From assembly GCF_003570725.1 (NCBI RefSeq), contig NZ_QWVS01000023.1:1-64000 (forward strand): a stretch of DNA of 64,000 nucleotides, written 5' to 3'. Below are positions 36,264 to 43,622 of this stretch, one piece after another. The DNA comes from Peribacillus asahii. Its GTDB lineage: Bacteria; Bacillota; Bacilli; Bacillales; DSM-1321. The translations under genes and the position numbers were made by a program. Each line of letters starts with the position of its first letter. Within the stretch, counting starts at the first letter, position 1. Below the pieces are notes generated by a model. That model saw only the letters and a program-made list of their open reading frames with translations, was not told where the DNA came from and searched no databases.

Positions 36264-36917
36264 ATGAAGATATTAAATAATGAAATGAAAGTAGAAAAGA
36301 GGAAAAGAAAAAGATGGGTCATATTATTAGGCTTGTTTCTCTGTGTTCCTATTACAATTTTAACGGTACTCTATTTTCCAAAGCTACTATTAATTGATTT
36401 CTTATTTTATGAAGAAGAGCCAGTGAAAGCGGATGTGATTATTTTGCTTAGTGGAGATAGTCAGCGAATGGAAAAGGTAGCAGAATTGTATCATGCTGGC
36501 TTTGCAGACAAGGTGTTATTAACAAATGCACGGGTACCTGGGAGCACAGTTGAATATGCTGAATCATTTGGTATTCCACGTGATAATCTTTTAACAGAAA
36601 ATGAAGCAACTAGTACGTATGAAAATGCGCTTTATGTAAAAGATATTGTATTAGATCATGGGTTTGGGTCGGCACTAGTAGTAACAAGCAATTATCATAT
36701 GAGAAGAACAAGATTGGCTTACGAGCGAGTATTTCATGATACAAATGTTTCATTTACCTATGTCCCTTATCATCATGACTCGATAACAAGAGACAGTTGG
36801 GAAGAAAATGAAGGGCTATTCAAGCGAGAATATAAGAAATTAATGGGTGGCTATTTCTTGTACTATGATGGAATTATTACACCTATAAGGAAAAAGTTCG
36901 AAGAGGTCATAGAATAG
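36264..36917 (+). CDS. YdcF family (DUF218) membrane protein
   Basis: 217 residues. A cytoplasmic basic tail (EKRKRKR) is followed by one transmembrane helix (residues about 19-41). The DUF218 domain begins ADVIILLSGDSQRMEKVAEL and includes NEATSTYENA and VVTSNYHMRRTRLAYER, the conserved core of YdcF/SanA/ElyC proteins. Members are linked to envelope polysaccharide and lipid-carrier handling, but no reaction is firmly assigned. AAAGGA stands about twelve bases before the ATG. Confidence 0.85.
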   Translation: MKILNNEMKVEKRKRKRWVILLGLFLCVPITILTVLYFPKLLLIDFLFYEEEPVKADVIILLSGDSQRMEKVAELYHAGFADKVLLTNARVPGSTVEYAESFGIPRDNLLTENEATSTYENALYVKDIVLDHGFGSALVVTSNYHMRRTRLAYERVFHDTNVSFTYVPYHHDSITRDSWEENEGLFKREYKKLMGGYFLYYDGIITPIRKKFEEVIE

Positions 36918-37094
36918 ACGTAGAATTCTGGTGCCTATCTCCCTATAATTTACTAATAAAAATTTGGAACTAAAAAGAAACATAAGATTTAATTAAAGGA
37001 GAGGTTTCAAGGTTCTATTTATTTGAAGTTATATTAAGTAATGTAGTTTGGAGTTACGCAATTCTAATCAGTATTGAATGGAAGATTTAGAGTT

Positions 37095-37120
37095 AATCAT
37101 GTAGACCATGATTTTTTTTG
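37095..37120 (+). terminator. Short terminator
   Basis: AATCATG and CATGATT pair around TAGAC and run into eight T. It is probably the end of the ydcF-like transcript, about 180 bases after its stop; the gap holds no gene. Confidence 0.6.
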
Positions 37121-37152
37121 TTTTTACAGTGTATCGAGGTAAAAACAAAAAA

Positions 37153-37194
37153 AATAATGGCTATGGGGTCTATGCCTCATAGCCATTATTTTAT
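37153..37194 (-). terminator. Terminator after the 41-residue gene
   Basis: AATAATGGCTATG and CATAGCCATTATT form a 13-bp stem with A and T runs on both sides, directly next to the stop codon of the short minus-strand gene. Confidence 0.78.
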
Positions 37195-37316
37195 TTAATT
37201 AATTTCCGATTCTGCTTCCAGACCTTCACGAAGAGATGTCCATCCTCTGTTTTGAAAAACTTGATACCTATCATTTTTAAAGGTGTCCAAATTTCTTTCA
37301 TATGGTAGTATGGCAT
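37191..37316 (-). CDS. Small basic protein of 41 residues, unknown
   Basis: A minus-strand ORF of 41 codons starts with ATG at 37316, seven bases after a near-perfect ribosome site (GGGAGGGGG), and ends TAA against its own terminator. The product begins MPYYHMKEIWTPLKMIG and ends VWKQNRKLIK; it is basic with several aromatic residues and lacks a signal peptide. The complete layout of ribosome site, ORF and terminator supports a real gene. I do not recognise the family. Confidence 0.65.
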   Translation of the reverse strand: MPYYHMKEIWTPLKMIGIKFFKTEDGHLFVKVWKQNRKLIK

Positions 37317-37532
37317 TTGGGTTCCCCCTCCCTTTTGTGAAAATTATCCTCCTTATTTCTACCTAGTCTTAATATATGTCCCTTTATTATACATTATTGT
37401 TATTAAATGGTAATAATTATTCGTGTTCAAAAATCTGACAAATTTAGATTGAAACGCAGCTTTAATTACAGAACATACCTATTTATAGATTTTGGGTTTT
37501 ATAGTAAAATTTATATGGGAGGCGTGAACTAG

Positions 37533-37691
37533 TTGAACATGTTTGAACAATTACCTAAATCGGTGAAGAAAACATTGAGATATATTAAACAAGATGTACA
37601 TTCTATTGAAAAATTAGAAGCAATACAAAAAATTCTTAATATTTATATAAATAGACGTAAAGAACAATTACAAAAACAAAAAAATCTTTAA
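37533..37691 (+). CDS. Small helical protein of 52 residues, unknown
   Basis: TTG start ten bases after GGGAGG (an ATG two codons on is the alternative), TAA stop. The product includes EQLPKSVKKTLRYIKQDV and ends with a Lys/Gln-rich tail; it should be a short charged alpha-helical protein with no membrane segment. The size and charge resemble small regulatory proteins of Bacillus, but no family is recognised. The next gene begins 65 bases downstream. Confidence 0.55.
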   Translation: MNMFEQLPKSVKKTLRYIKQDVHSIEKLEAIQKILNIYINRRKEQLQKQKNL

Positions 37692-37755
37692 ATCATTCTA
37701 TTCTTTTACATATAGAGTACAATCATAATCAAGTAAAAACTGGGAGAGAACATGT

Positions 37756-38415
37756 ATGAAAACAAGAAATAAAGTCCTTGTCGTTATTGGCAGTGTATTT
37801 GTCATTATTATGGCATTTATTATCGTTAATCAAAAGAGCCAGAAGGACGAGGGGGAATCTGTTACTGTTAGTGAGAAAAGTCACGCCTCAGATTCTAACG
37901 ATGAGACAAAAGACCAAAAAAAGGGAGAAGAAGTGGGGAATGATGGGGACTCTAATCCCGATTCTGCATCTGTAGGTAATGACGAAGAACAATCTGGAAC
38001 AAGTGCTAACCATGATGGAAATAAAACGTCGGGTAATGAAGCTTCTGAATCTGAGGACATTCCTAAAACAGAAGATGATGATGTAAAGAGAGAAGCAGGA
38101 TCTTCAGTAACTGGAGAAGTAGCGGGTAAAACGTCAGAAACGTCAAAACAGGATACACAGGACATACAAGACACTGAGGCAGCACCTTCAACGGAGGAGG
38201 AATCTGAAGGAGAATCTGGTGGTTTACATTTTTCTTCAAGAGAAGAAGCAATGGCATTTGGATTTAGTCGTTTTACAGCGGAAGAAATTGCGCTTTATAA
38301 TAAAGCTGCTGAGCGGGGATTAACGCCTGAACAAGAAGCAATGGCTCTTCAAATCGCTTATTCCCGTTTTACAGCAGAAGAAATTGCAGCGATAGAGGAA
38401 GCTTTAGGAAGGTAG
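37756..38415 (+). CDS. Membrane-anchored acidic protein with a C-terminal repeat
   Basis: 219 residues. One N-terminal transmembrane helix (VLVVIGSVFVIIMAFIIV) is followed by about 120 residues of acidic Ser/Glu/Asp low complexity, a likely flexible stalk through the wall. The C-terminal 60 residues contain two copies of a short motif, FSRFTAEEIALYNKA and YSRFTAEEIAAIEEA, separated by GLTPEQEAMALQ. The repeat may be a helical binding domain displayed outside. I do not recognise the protein. A short gene and a VanZ-like gene follow. Confidence 0.7.
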   Translation: MKTRNKVLVVIGSVFVIIMAFIIVNQKSQKDEGESVTVSEKSHASDSNDETKDQKKGEEVGNDGDSNPDSASVGNDEEQSGTSANHDGNKTSGNEASESEDIPKTEDDDVKREAGSSVTGEVAGKTSETSKQDTQDIQDTEAAPSTEEESEGESGGLHFSSREEAMAFGFSRFTAEEIALYNKAAERGLTPEQEAMALQIAYSRFTAEEIAAIEEALGR

Positions 38416-38449
38416 TCGTGATACATAAGAAGGTAAAGAGGAGTTTAAT

Positions 38450-38602
38450 ATGAAATCAACTAATATATCAAATGAAGCTTTTTATCAACTCCTAAGAGAA
38501 GCTTTTGAAAAGGGTGAACAAGACCCTAATGTTACCGCCGATGAATTGGTAGAAGAACTGTCTGTTAAATTAATGCAAATGGTAGAGTATAGAAAGCGAT
38601 GA
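38450..38602 (+). CDS. Small acidic protein of 50 residues, unknown
   Basis: ATG behind AAAGAGGAG, 50 codons, and a TGA that overlaps the ATG of the VanZ-like gene (ATGA). The product (MKSTNISNEAFYQLL at the start, ending MVEYRKR) is acidic and helical without a signal peptide. The good ribosome site and the coupled stop/start support a real gene that is co-translated with its neighbour. No family is recognised. Confidence 0.6.
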   Translation: MKSTNISNEAFYQLLREAFEKGEQDPNVTADELVEELSVKLMQMVEYRKR

Positions 38603-39078
38603 AACGAAAGTTGTTCATCGTATTTCTTGCTTTATGGGGATTGCTTATTTTCTTTTTTTCCTCACAATCGTACAGTGAGCAGAATCTCACGCCTTATCTC
38701 ACGGTTCTTTTAGGTGATAGTAATTTTGGTAAGGTTTTTTCTCATATTCAATTCACGTATGCAGGCCGTGAAATAAGTGTGTCGAATTTAGGCATGGTTC
38801 ATTTCGTCGAATTTTTTATCCGGAAAGCGGCACACTTATTTGTTTTCTTTGTGTTGGGTGCTTTGTCATGGCTTGTTAGTACTAGGGTATGGAAAAGCAA
38901 CAGGACGGCTACGATTGTGGCGGCCTTCTTTGTTTTTCTCTATGCTTCTTTAGACGAAATTCATCAGCATTATACGAATGGACGAAGCCCTTTAGTAGAG
39001 GATGTTCTATTAGATACATGCGGAGGGATTCTTGGAATTATGACGTATATCATTGTTTTTCGAATGAAGAAAAAGTAA
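38599..39078 (+). CDS. VanZ family membrane protein
   Basis: 159 residues with about four transmembrane helices. The VanZ-like pattern is clear: LIFFFSSQSYSEQ after the first helix, FIRKAAHLFVFFVLGALSWL, and YASLDEIHQHYTNGRSPLVEDVLLDTCGG. VanZ proteins give low-level teicoplanin resistance in the vancomycin cluster, but most family members have no known role. Translation is coupled to the 50-residue gene before it. A shared convergent terminator follows. Confidence 0.87.
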   Translation: MKRKLFIVFLALWGLLIFFFSSQSYSEQNLTPYLTVLLGDSNFGKVFSHIQFTYAGREISVSNLGMVHFVEFFIRKAAHLFVFFVLGALSWLVSTRVWKSNRTATIVAAFFVFLYASLDEIHQHYTNGRSPLVEDVLLDTCGGILGIMTYIIVFRMKKK

Positions 39079-39117
39079 AAATAACCTTATTTCGATTTGC
39101 GAAATGAGGTTATTTTT
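39076..39117. terminator. Bidirectional terminator between convergent genes
   Basis: AAAATAACCT, then ATTTCG, pair with CGAAAT, then AGGTTATTTT. It serves the VanZ-like gene and the convergent minus-strand gene. Confidence 0.85.
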
Positions 39118-39121
39118 AGGT

Positions 39122-39619
39122 TTAAAAATCTTTAATCTGACTGAGAATTCGTGTATATCGTTCTTTTTTCTTTTCTTTATAAGTACGCTGAAACTGCTCA
39201 GCTTCTTTGGCATTGTGTCCGTTTTTTTCAAGGTCATATTGTAGCTGTTGATAGAGGGCGTTGAAGCTTTGGTCAGCCTTTTTCTCTAATTCTTGTGCCG
39301 TTTCTTGATATTTTGTGATAATTTCAGTTTTTGATTCTTTTTTACTCACATAGTCTGCTTTCGCAGCTACCATTAGCTGATCGATTTTGCTTGTTTCTTG
39401 TGCTTCTAATTCTTCAAAAAGAGCACTATATTCTTTTTTTATTTGCTTAACGGACTTCTTTTCCGAACTTATTTGATTGGAAGTGTTGGATTCTTTTTCA
39501 GTTAATGCTTGCTTAGCTGCTTGTACGGTTTCATTTACATTGTGCTTCCAATACAAATTACCACCGATTAGAGTCCCAATAGTGACTAGACCAACGATTG
39601 GTACGATTATGCGCTTCAT
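39122..39619 (-). CDS. Membrane-anchored coiled-coil protein, unknown
   Basis: 165 residues. The N-terminal hydrophobic helix (MKRIIVPIVGLVTIGTLIGG) is a signal anchor without a lipobox. The rest is Lys/Glu/Gln-rich and predicted coiled coil outside the membrane, for example KQIKKEYSALFEELEAQE and TKYQETAQELEKKA. It is divergent from the S-layer-like gene that starts at 39807. A decayed copy of its first 60 or so bases is found again at about 43385-43447. Function unknown. Confidence 0.7.
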   Translation of the reverse strand: MKRIIVPIVGLVTIGTLIGGNLYWKHNVNETVQAAKQALTEKESNTSNQISSEKKSVKQIKKEYSALFEELEAQETSKIDQLMVAAKADYVSKKESKTEIITKYQETAQELEKKADQSFNALYQQLQYDLEKNGHNAKEAEQFQRTYKEKKKERYTRILSQIKDF

Positions 39620-39738
39620 ATTTTTTCACTCCATACGTATAGCATCTTAATGCCATCGTACCATAAAATTATGTAAAAGGGCAGACTGGTAGAAAAAAAC
39701 CTTAATATGAAAAAGTAGGGTATTTATATATAGTAAAG

Positions 39739-39767
39739 TTGGCATAGTTCATTTACTATGTTTATAT
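39739..39767 (+). promoter_or_regulatory. SigA-type promoter of S-layer paralogue 1
   Basis: TTGGCA, 17 bases, TTATAT. The same spacing and flanking words (TAGT after the -35) recur before the two paralogues downstream, which supports the call. Confidence 0.65.
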
Positions 39768-39806
39768 ACGTAGACAAAATGTAGTAGAGAGGGGAATTAC
39801 ATAATT

Positions 39807-40982
39807 ATGAGTAAAAAGAAAGCAATGAAAGTAGTAACGGCTGCAGTTATCGCAGGATCAGCTATGACAGCAGTAGCACCAGCACAATCGGAGGCGGCAA
39901 CGAATTCAGTAGATAAAGCCATTACGAAAGCTACGAACCAAATGACGAAAGCGTTTAATGTCTATTATCAAGCGGCTAAATACAAGGACAAATTACCTAG
40001 TACGACAACAATCCGTAAAGAAGCAAAACTAGCTCGACAATACTATGAGGCGGCTAAGAAGGAAATTTCTAAAAAAGGCGGCAGTAAAAAAGCAGCCTAT
40101 ACGAAAAAGCTAGAAGCGAAAAAGCCATACTTAACTCGTGCGGAAAACTATGTAGCTGCAGTGAACGTAAACATCGCAGCGAAGAAAACAGCGTTCAATA
40201 CAGCTGTTGAAGGTGGAACGCAAAGAAAAGTGCTCCTAGCTCAACAAGCTCTTAATCAGAAAAATGCTGAGTTCAAAAAAGCGGTAGCGAAGGTGTTCGG
40301 TCCAGATGCTCGCAAACTTCTAATTGCTAAATATTATACACCGGCTGAGAAATTATCAGCGACTGTAGATGCGGAAATGGCTGTTTACCAGGTGTATAGA
40401 GAGATTGAGCAAAAGGATCTGATTGAAACAGATTTAGCAAAAGCAGCGCAATTAATTGAGAGTGTAAAAAAAGAAGTTGCTGCGATTGAAAAGAAAGATA
40501 CGAAACTAGCGAAAAATATTATGAAGGCTGTTGATAAAATCCATAGATATAAGCCAGCACCAGTACCAACACCAACGCCAGGGCCGGCACCAGCACCCAC
40601 ACTGGAACTAGCATTAAATAGTATCCAGGCATCTGTGAGCAATGGTGGTACATTACGTCATGATACGGCTAATACATATATATTAGAAGGTCCTTCAACA
40701 GCTGTCGTGAATTCTCTTATTGTTGGGGCTAATCTGGATGGTTTCACTGCAACAGTCGTTTCTGTAGCTGGTTATCCAGTGAATAAATCATTTACAGATA
40801 ACGATGGAGACACTAGTATTACAGTAAATCTTAACGATGTCCTTCCGATTGAATTTAGCTTAGGTACGATGGAAACCTTTTTCAAAGAGGGAGCTGCTGT
40901 CGTAATCAATTTAAGTAAACCAGGAGCAAAAACGGTTACGGAAACTATTACTTTAGATATAGAGGTTGTAGATGCTAAATAA
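39807..40982 (+). CDS. S-layer-like paralogue 1 (anchor module plus one C-module)
   Basis: 391 residues. Signal peptide (ends APAQSEAA), then the SbsC-like helical module to about residue 250 (VDKAITKATNQMTKAFN, VFGPDARKLLIAKYY). A Pro-rich hinge (PTPTPGPAPAPT) leads to a beta-rich C-terminal module of about 120 residues (LALNSIQASVSNGGTL, GANLDGFTATVVSV) that is also found in paralogue 3. No SLH domain. It is secreted and probably wall-bound, perhaps a minor S-layer or decoration protein. The start is an ATG behind GAGGGGA. It has its own promoter and terminator. Confidence 0.8.
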   Translation: MSKKKAMKVVTAAVIAGSAMTAVAPAQSEAATNSVDKAITKATNQMTKAFNVYYQAAKYKDKLPSTTTIRKEAKLARQYYEAAKKEISKKGGSKKAAYTKKLEAKKPYLTRAENYVAAVNVNIAAKKTAFNTAVEGGTQRKVLLAQQALNQKNAEFKKAVAKVFGPDARKLLIAKYYTPAEKLSATVDAEMAVYQVYREIEQKDLIETDLAKAAQLIESVKKEVAAIEKKDTKLAKNIMKAVDKIHRYKPAPVPTPTPGPAPAPTLELALNSIQASVSNGGTLRHDTANTYILEGPSTAVVNSLIVGANLDGFTATVVSVAGYPVNKSFTDNDGDTSITVNLNDVLPIEFSLGTMETFFKEGAAVVINLSKPGAKTVTETITLDIEVVDAK

Positions 40983-40995
40983 ATAGTTTGAGTGC

Positions 40996-41029
40996 AAGCC
41001 CTGTAGAGATTACTCTATGGGGCTTTTTT
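40996..41029 (+). terminator. Terminator of paralogue 1
   Basis: AAGCCCTGTAGAG pairs with CTCTATGGGGCTT (two G-U pairs), then TTTT. It is homologous to the terminators of the next two paralogues. Confidence 0.87.
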
Positions 41030-41157
41030 GTGGTGGTGAATGTCATATTTAAGAGGATTGTTAATATTAAACAGGGCAATTTTCCTATTATAACGCGGTG
41101 AATTTTTTCACAAATCGACAAATTTAATAGGTTATTTTTACATATATTATGGTAGAA

Positions 41158-41186
41158 TTGACATAGTAAAATTTAATATGTTTATG
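41158..41186 (+). promoter_or_regulatory. SigA-type promoter of S-layer paralogue 2
   Basis: TTGACA (consensus), 17 bases, TTTATG. Aligned with the promoters at 39739 and 43530. Confidence 0.65.
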
Positions 41187-41246
41187 TGCGTGTAGAGTAA
41201 ATAGACATAATAAGCAAGATATTTTGGAAAGGGGATTACATACTAA

Positions 41247-43295
41247 ATGAGTAAAAACAAAGCAATTAAAGTAGTAACGGCTGCAGTTATCGCAGGATCG
41301 GCTATTACAGCAGTAGCACCAGCACAATCGGAGGCTGCAACGAATTCAGTAGATAAAGCAATCACGAAAGCGCATAACCAAATCAATAAAGCGTTTAATG
41401 CCTATTATAAAGAGGCTAGATTTGACAACAAACTACCTAGTACGTCACAAATCCGTAAAGAAGCAAAACTAGCTCGAGACTACTATGAGGCAGCTAAGAA
41501 ACAAATTTCTAAAAACGGCGGCAGCAAGTCTAAAAAAGCAGCCTACCTGAAAAAATTAGACACGAAGAAACAATCTTTAACTCGTGTAGAAAACTATGTG
41601 AAAGCAATTAACGTAAATGTTGCAGCTAAGAAAGTAGCGTTCGAGTCAGCTGTAAAAGGCGGCACACAAAGCAAAGTATTAGCGGCTCAAACAGCTCTTG
41701 ACCAGAAGAATGCTGAATTCAAAAAAGCAGTAGCGAAAGTGTTCGGTCCAGATGCTCGTAGACTTTTAACTTCTAAATATTACACACCAGCTGACAAATT
41801 ATCAGCGACTGTAGATAATGAAATGGCTGTTTACAGAGCGTATAGAGACATCGAACGCAAAGATCTAATCGAAAAAGATTTAGCAGCGGCAGAAAAATTA
41901 ATTGCTAGCACAGAGAAATATGTTGCTAAGATTGAAAAGAAAAATACAAAACTAGCACAAAATATTATGAAAGCTGTTAAGAAAAACAAAGCAGCTTATG
42001 AAAAAGCAAAAGCTGGTACAGTAACTAGCCAAAAACAATTAGACGCGATTCTTGCTAAAGCAAAAGATGGCGATAAAGTAGAGATCAAAGTCAACGCAAC
42101 TGAAAGCTTAAAAATTGCAACGACAAAAGCTCTTACAATCACGCTAACTGGTGATTTCAAGAAGAAAGATCTAACAATTGATGCACCAAACACACACGTT
42201 ACAAACAAAGCAGCTAATTCAGGCAAAGTAACAATTAATGATGTATCAAACACAAGTTATGAACAAGTAGGTTCATACAGCTCATTAGTGTTTAATGACA
42301 CGAATGGTGGACGCATCATCAACAGCACATCAGCTCCATTAAACATCACAATCGCTGCTGGTGCAAAAGTTACACTAGTAGGTAACTTCGGTAAAGTCAC
42401 AGTACTTGGAAACGCTGAAGTAACTCTAGCAGCTAACACAATCGTTCAAGAAGTAGCTACTGACACAGCAATCACAGTAATTACTGAAGAAGGTGCGAAA
42501 GTAGAAAAAACAACAGGTAGCGGTACAGTAACAGTTACGCCACCTACGCCTGTGACACCTCCTGTTGGTGGAGGGGGCGGCGGCTCTACTCCGGATTATG
42601 TACAAGTGAATTTATCACAGGCAACTACAACAGTAGATTTATCAGGAGCAGCTGATAGTCGTACATTTGATGGAATTCAAGTAACTGGTGCAACTCTTGG
42701 GTCTGATTTTGTCGTTAAATCTGTTAAAACAAATAGAAACCAAGAGCCAGTTAAAATTAACAAAAGTATACCTATTATAGCAACAACTATGACTATTACT
42801 CCGGCACAAATCCTAGGCGATATTGCCAATGGGGCAACTCTTGGCACGCTTAGAAGCGTTTTAGGCGGTGGGGATATAGTAATCGATGGTGTTGTTGAGA
42901 GTAACTCATCAGGAGTCGCTGATCGTCCTGTGACAATTACTATCAAGTTAGGTAGTAGTGTGGGATCTCCAATAATTAAAAATGATTATTTTAAAATTGA
43001 GAAGAAAGGGATAGTGAATGGACAAAAAACGGCTGAAGTAACTATTTACACAGATAAAGATGTTACTTTAGGGGCGTTATTTGACAAAAACGATATTGAC
43101 TTTTCTGCTATCCTAGCACGTAATGCTTTTAATGATCCGGTTATTACAGGTGGAGCTGCAACAACAGTTGAAGCAGTTGAGGCTGAATTACTTAAAATTA
43201 TAGACGGTAATAAACTAGAGTTAGCTAAACTATCTAGCTTGGTAGATAAAACAATAACTCTAAATGGATATACAGTTACATTCAAAGCTGAGTAA
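41247..43295 (+). CDS. S-layer-like paralogue 2
   Basis: 682 residues. Signal peptide, SbsC-like helical module (to about residue 255), then a middle domain of about 170 residues built of short beta strands (TLTGDFKKKDLTIDAPNTHV, NTSYEQVGSYSSLV, LNITIAAGAKVTLVG) that looks like a small beta-helix or Ig-like array. A Pro/Gly hinge (TPPVGGGGGGSTP) leads to a C-terminal region not shared with its neighbours. The first two modules are nearly the same as in paralogue 3; the C-terminal region has been exchanged. ATG behind GGAAAGGGG. It is probably wall-bound outside the cell. Confidence 0.8.
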   Translation: MSKNKAIKVVTAAVIAGSAITAVAPAQSEAATNSVDKAITKAHNQINKAFNAYYKEARFDNKLPSTSQIRKEAKLARDYYEAAKKQISKNGGSKSKKAAYLKKLDTKKQSLTRVENYVKAINVNVAAKKVAFESAVKGGTQSKVLAAQTALDQKNAEFKKAVAKVFGPDARRLLTSKYYTPADKLSATVDNEMAVYRAYRDIERKDLIEKDLAAAEKLIASTEKYVAKIEKKNTKLAQNIMKAVKKNKAAYEKAKAGTVTSQKQLDAILAKAKDGDKVEIKVNATESLKIATTKALTITLTGDFKKKDLTIDAPNTHVTNKAANSGKVTINDVSNTSYEQVGSYSSLVFNDTNGGRIINSTSAPLNITIAAGAKVTLVGNFGKVTVLGNAEVTLAANTIVQEVATDTAITVITEEGAKVEKTTGSGTVTVTPPTPVTPPVGGGGGGSTPDYVQVNLSQATTTVDLSGAADSRTFDGIQVTGATLGSDFVVKSVKTNRNQEPVKINKSIPIIATTMTITPAQILGDIANGATLGTLRSVLGGGDIVIDGVVESNSSGVADRPVTITIKLGSSVGSPIIKNDYFKIEKKGIVNGQKTAEVTIYTDKDVTLGALFDKNDIDFSAILARNAFNDPVITGGAATTVEAVEAELLKIIDGNKLELAKLSSLVDKTITLNGYTVTFKAE

Positions 43296-43306
43296 TAAAT
43301 CACGAG

Positions 43307-43338
43307 CCCTATAGAGATTAATCTCTATAGGGTTTTTT
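43307..43338 (+). terminator. Terminator of paralogue 2
   Basis: CCCTATAGAGATT pairs with AATCTCTATAGGG, followed by six T. Confidence 0.9.
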
Positions 43339-43384
43339 GTGTTAGTTTTTAACTATGGCTTCACTCGCAATGTTATTCTAATAT

Positions 43385-43447
43385 ATATTCCATCCGATTA
43401 AAATCCTAATAGTTACTAGACTAACAATTGGTATGACTCCACATTTT
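43385..43447 (-). pseudogene. Fossil copy of the start of the 39122-39619 gene
   Basis: About 60 bases align, with substitutions, to the first codons of the minus-strand coiled-coil gene: CCGATTAAAATCCTAATAGT here against CCGATTAGAGTCCCAATAGT at about 39564. Both then continue with a CTAGA..AACNATTGGTA pattern. It lies upstream of paralogue 3 just as the intact gene lies upstream of paralogue 1, so it records a segmental duplication. Confidence 0.65.
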
Positions 43448-43529
43448 ATAGGTATATTTTGCTATAGGGTAGAAAAGCGAAAAGCACTACTACACTATAT
43501 ATAAATAGGAGTCTTTACACATAGTAATG

Positions 43530-43558
43530 TTAGTATAGTTAATTTAAGATATTTATAT
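43530..43558 (+). promoter_or_regulatory. SigA-type promoter of S-layer paralogue 3
   Basis: TTAGTA, 17 bases, TTATAT; the -35 is weaker than in the other two copies. Confidence 0.55.
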
Positions 43559-43622
43559 ACATAGAATTATAAGCAAATAGACATAATGAATAGGATATTT
43601 TAGGGAGGAGAATTACATACTA

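Noticed and set aside
37881-38257. Minus-strand ORFs rich in Ser/Leu/Pro inside the acidic stalk gene
   Set aside because: Shadows of the Glu/Ser/Asp low-complexity stretch.
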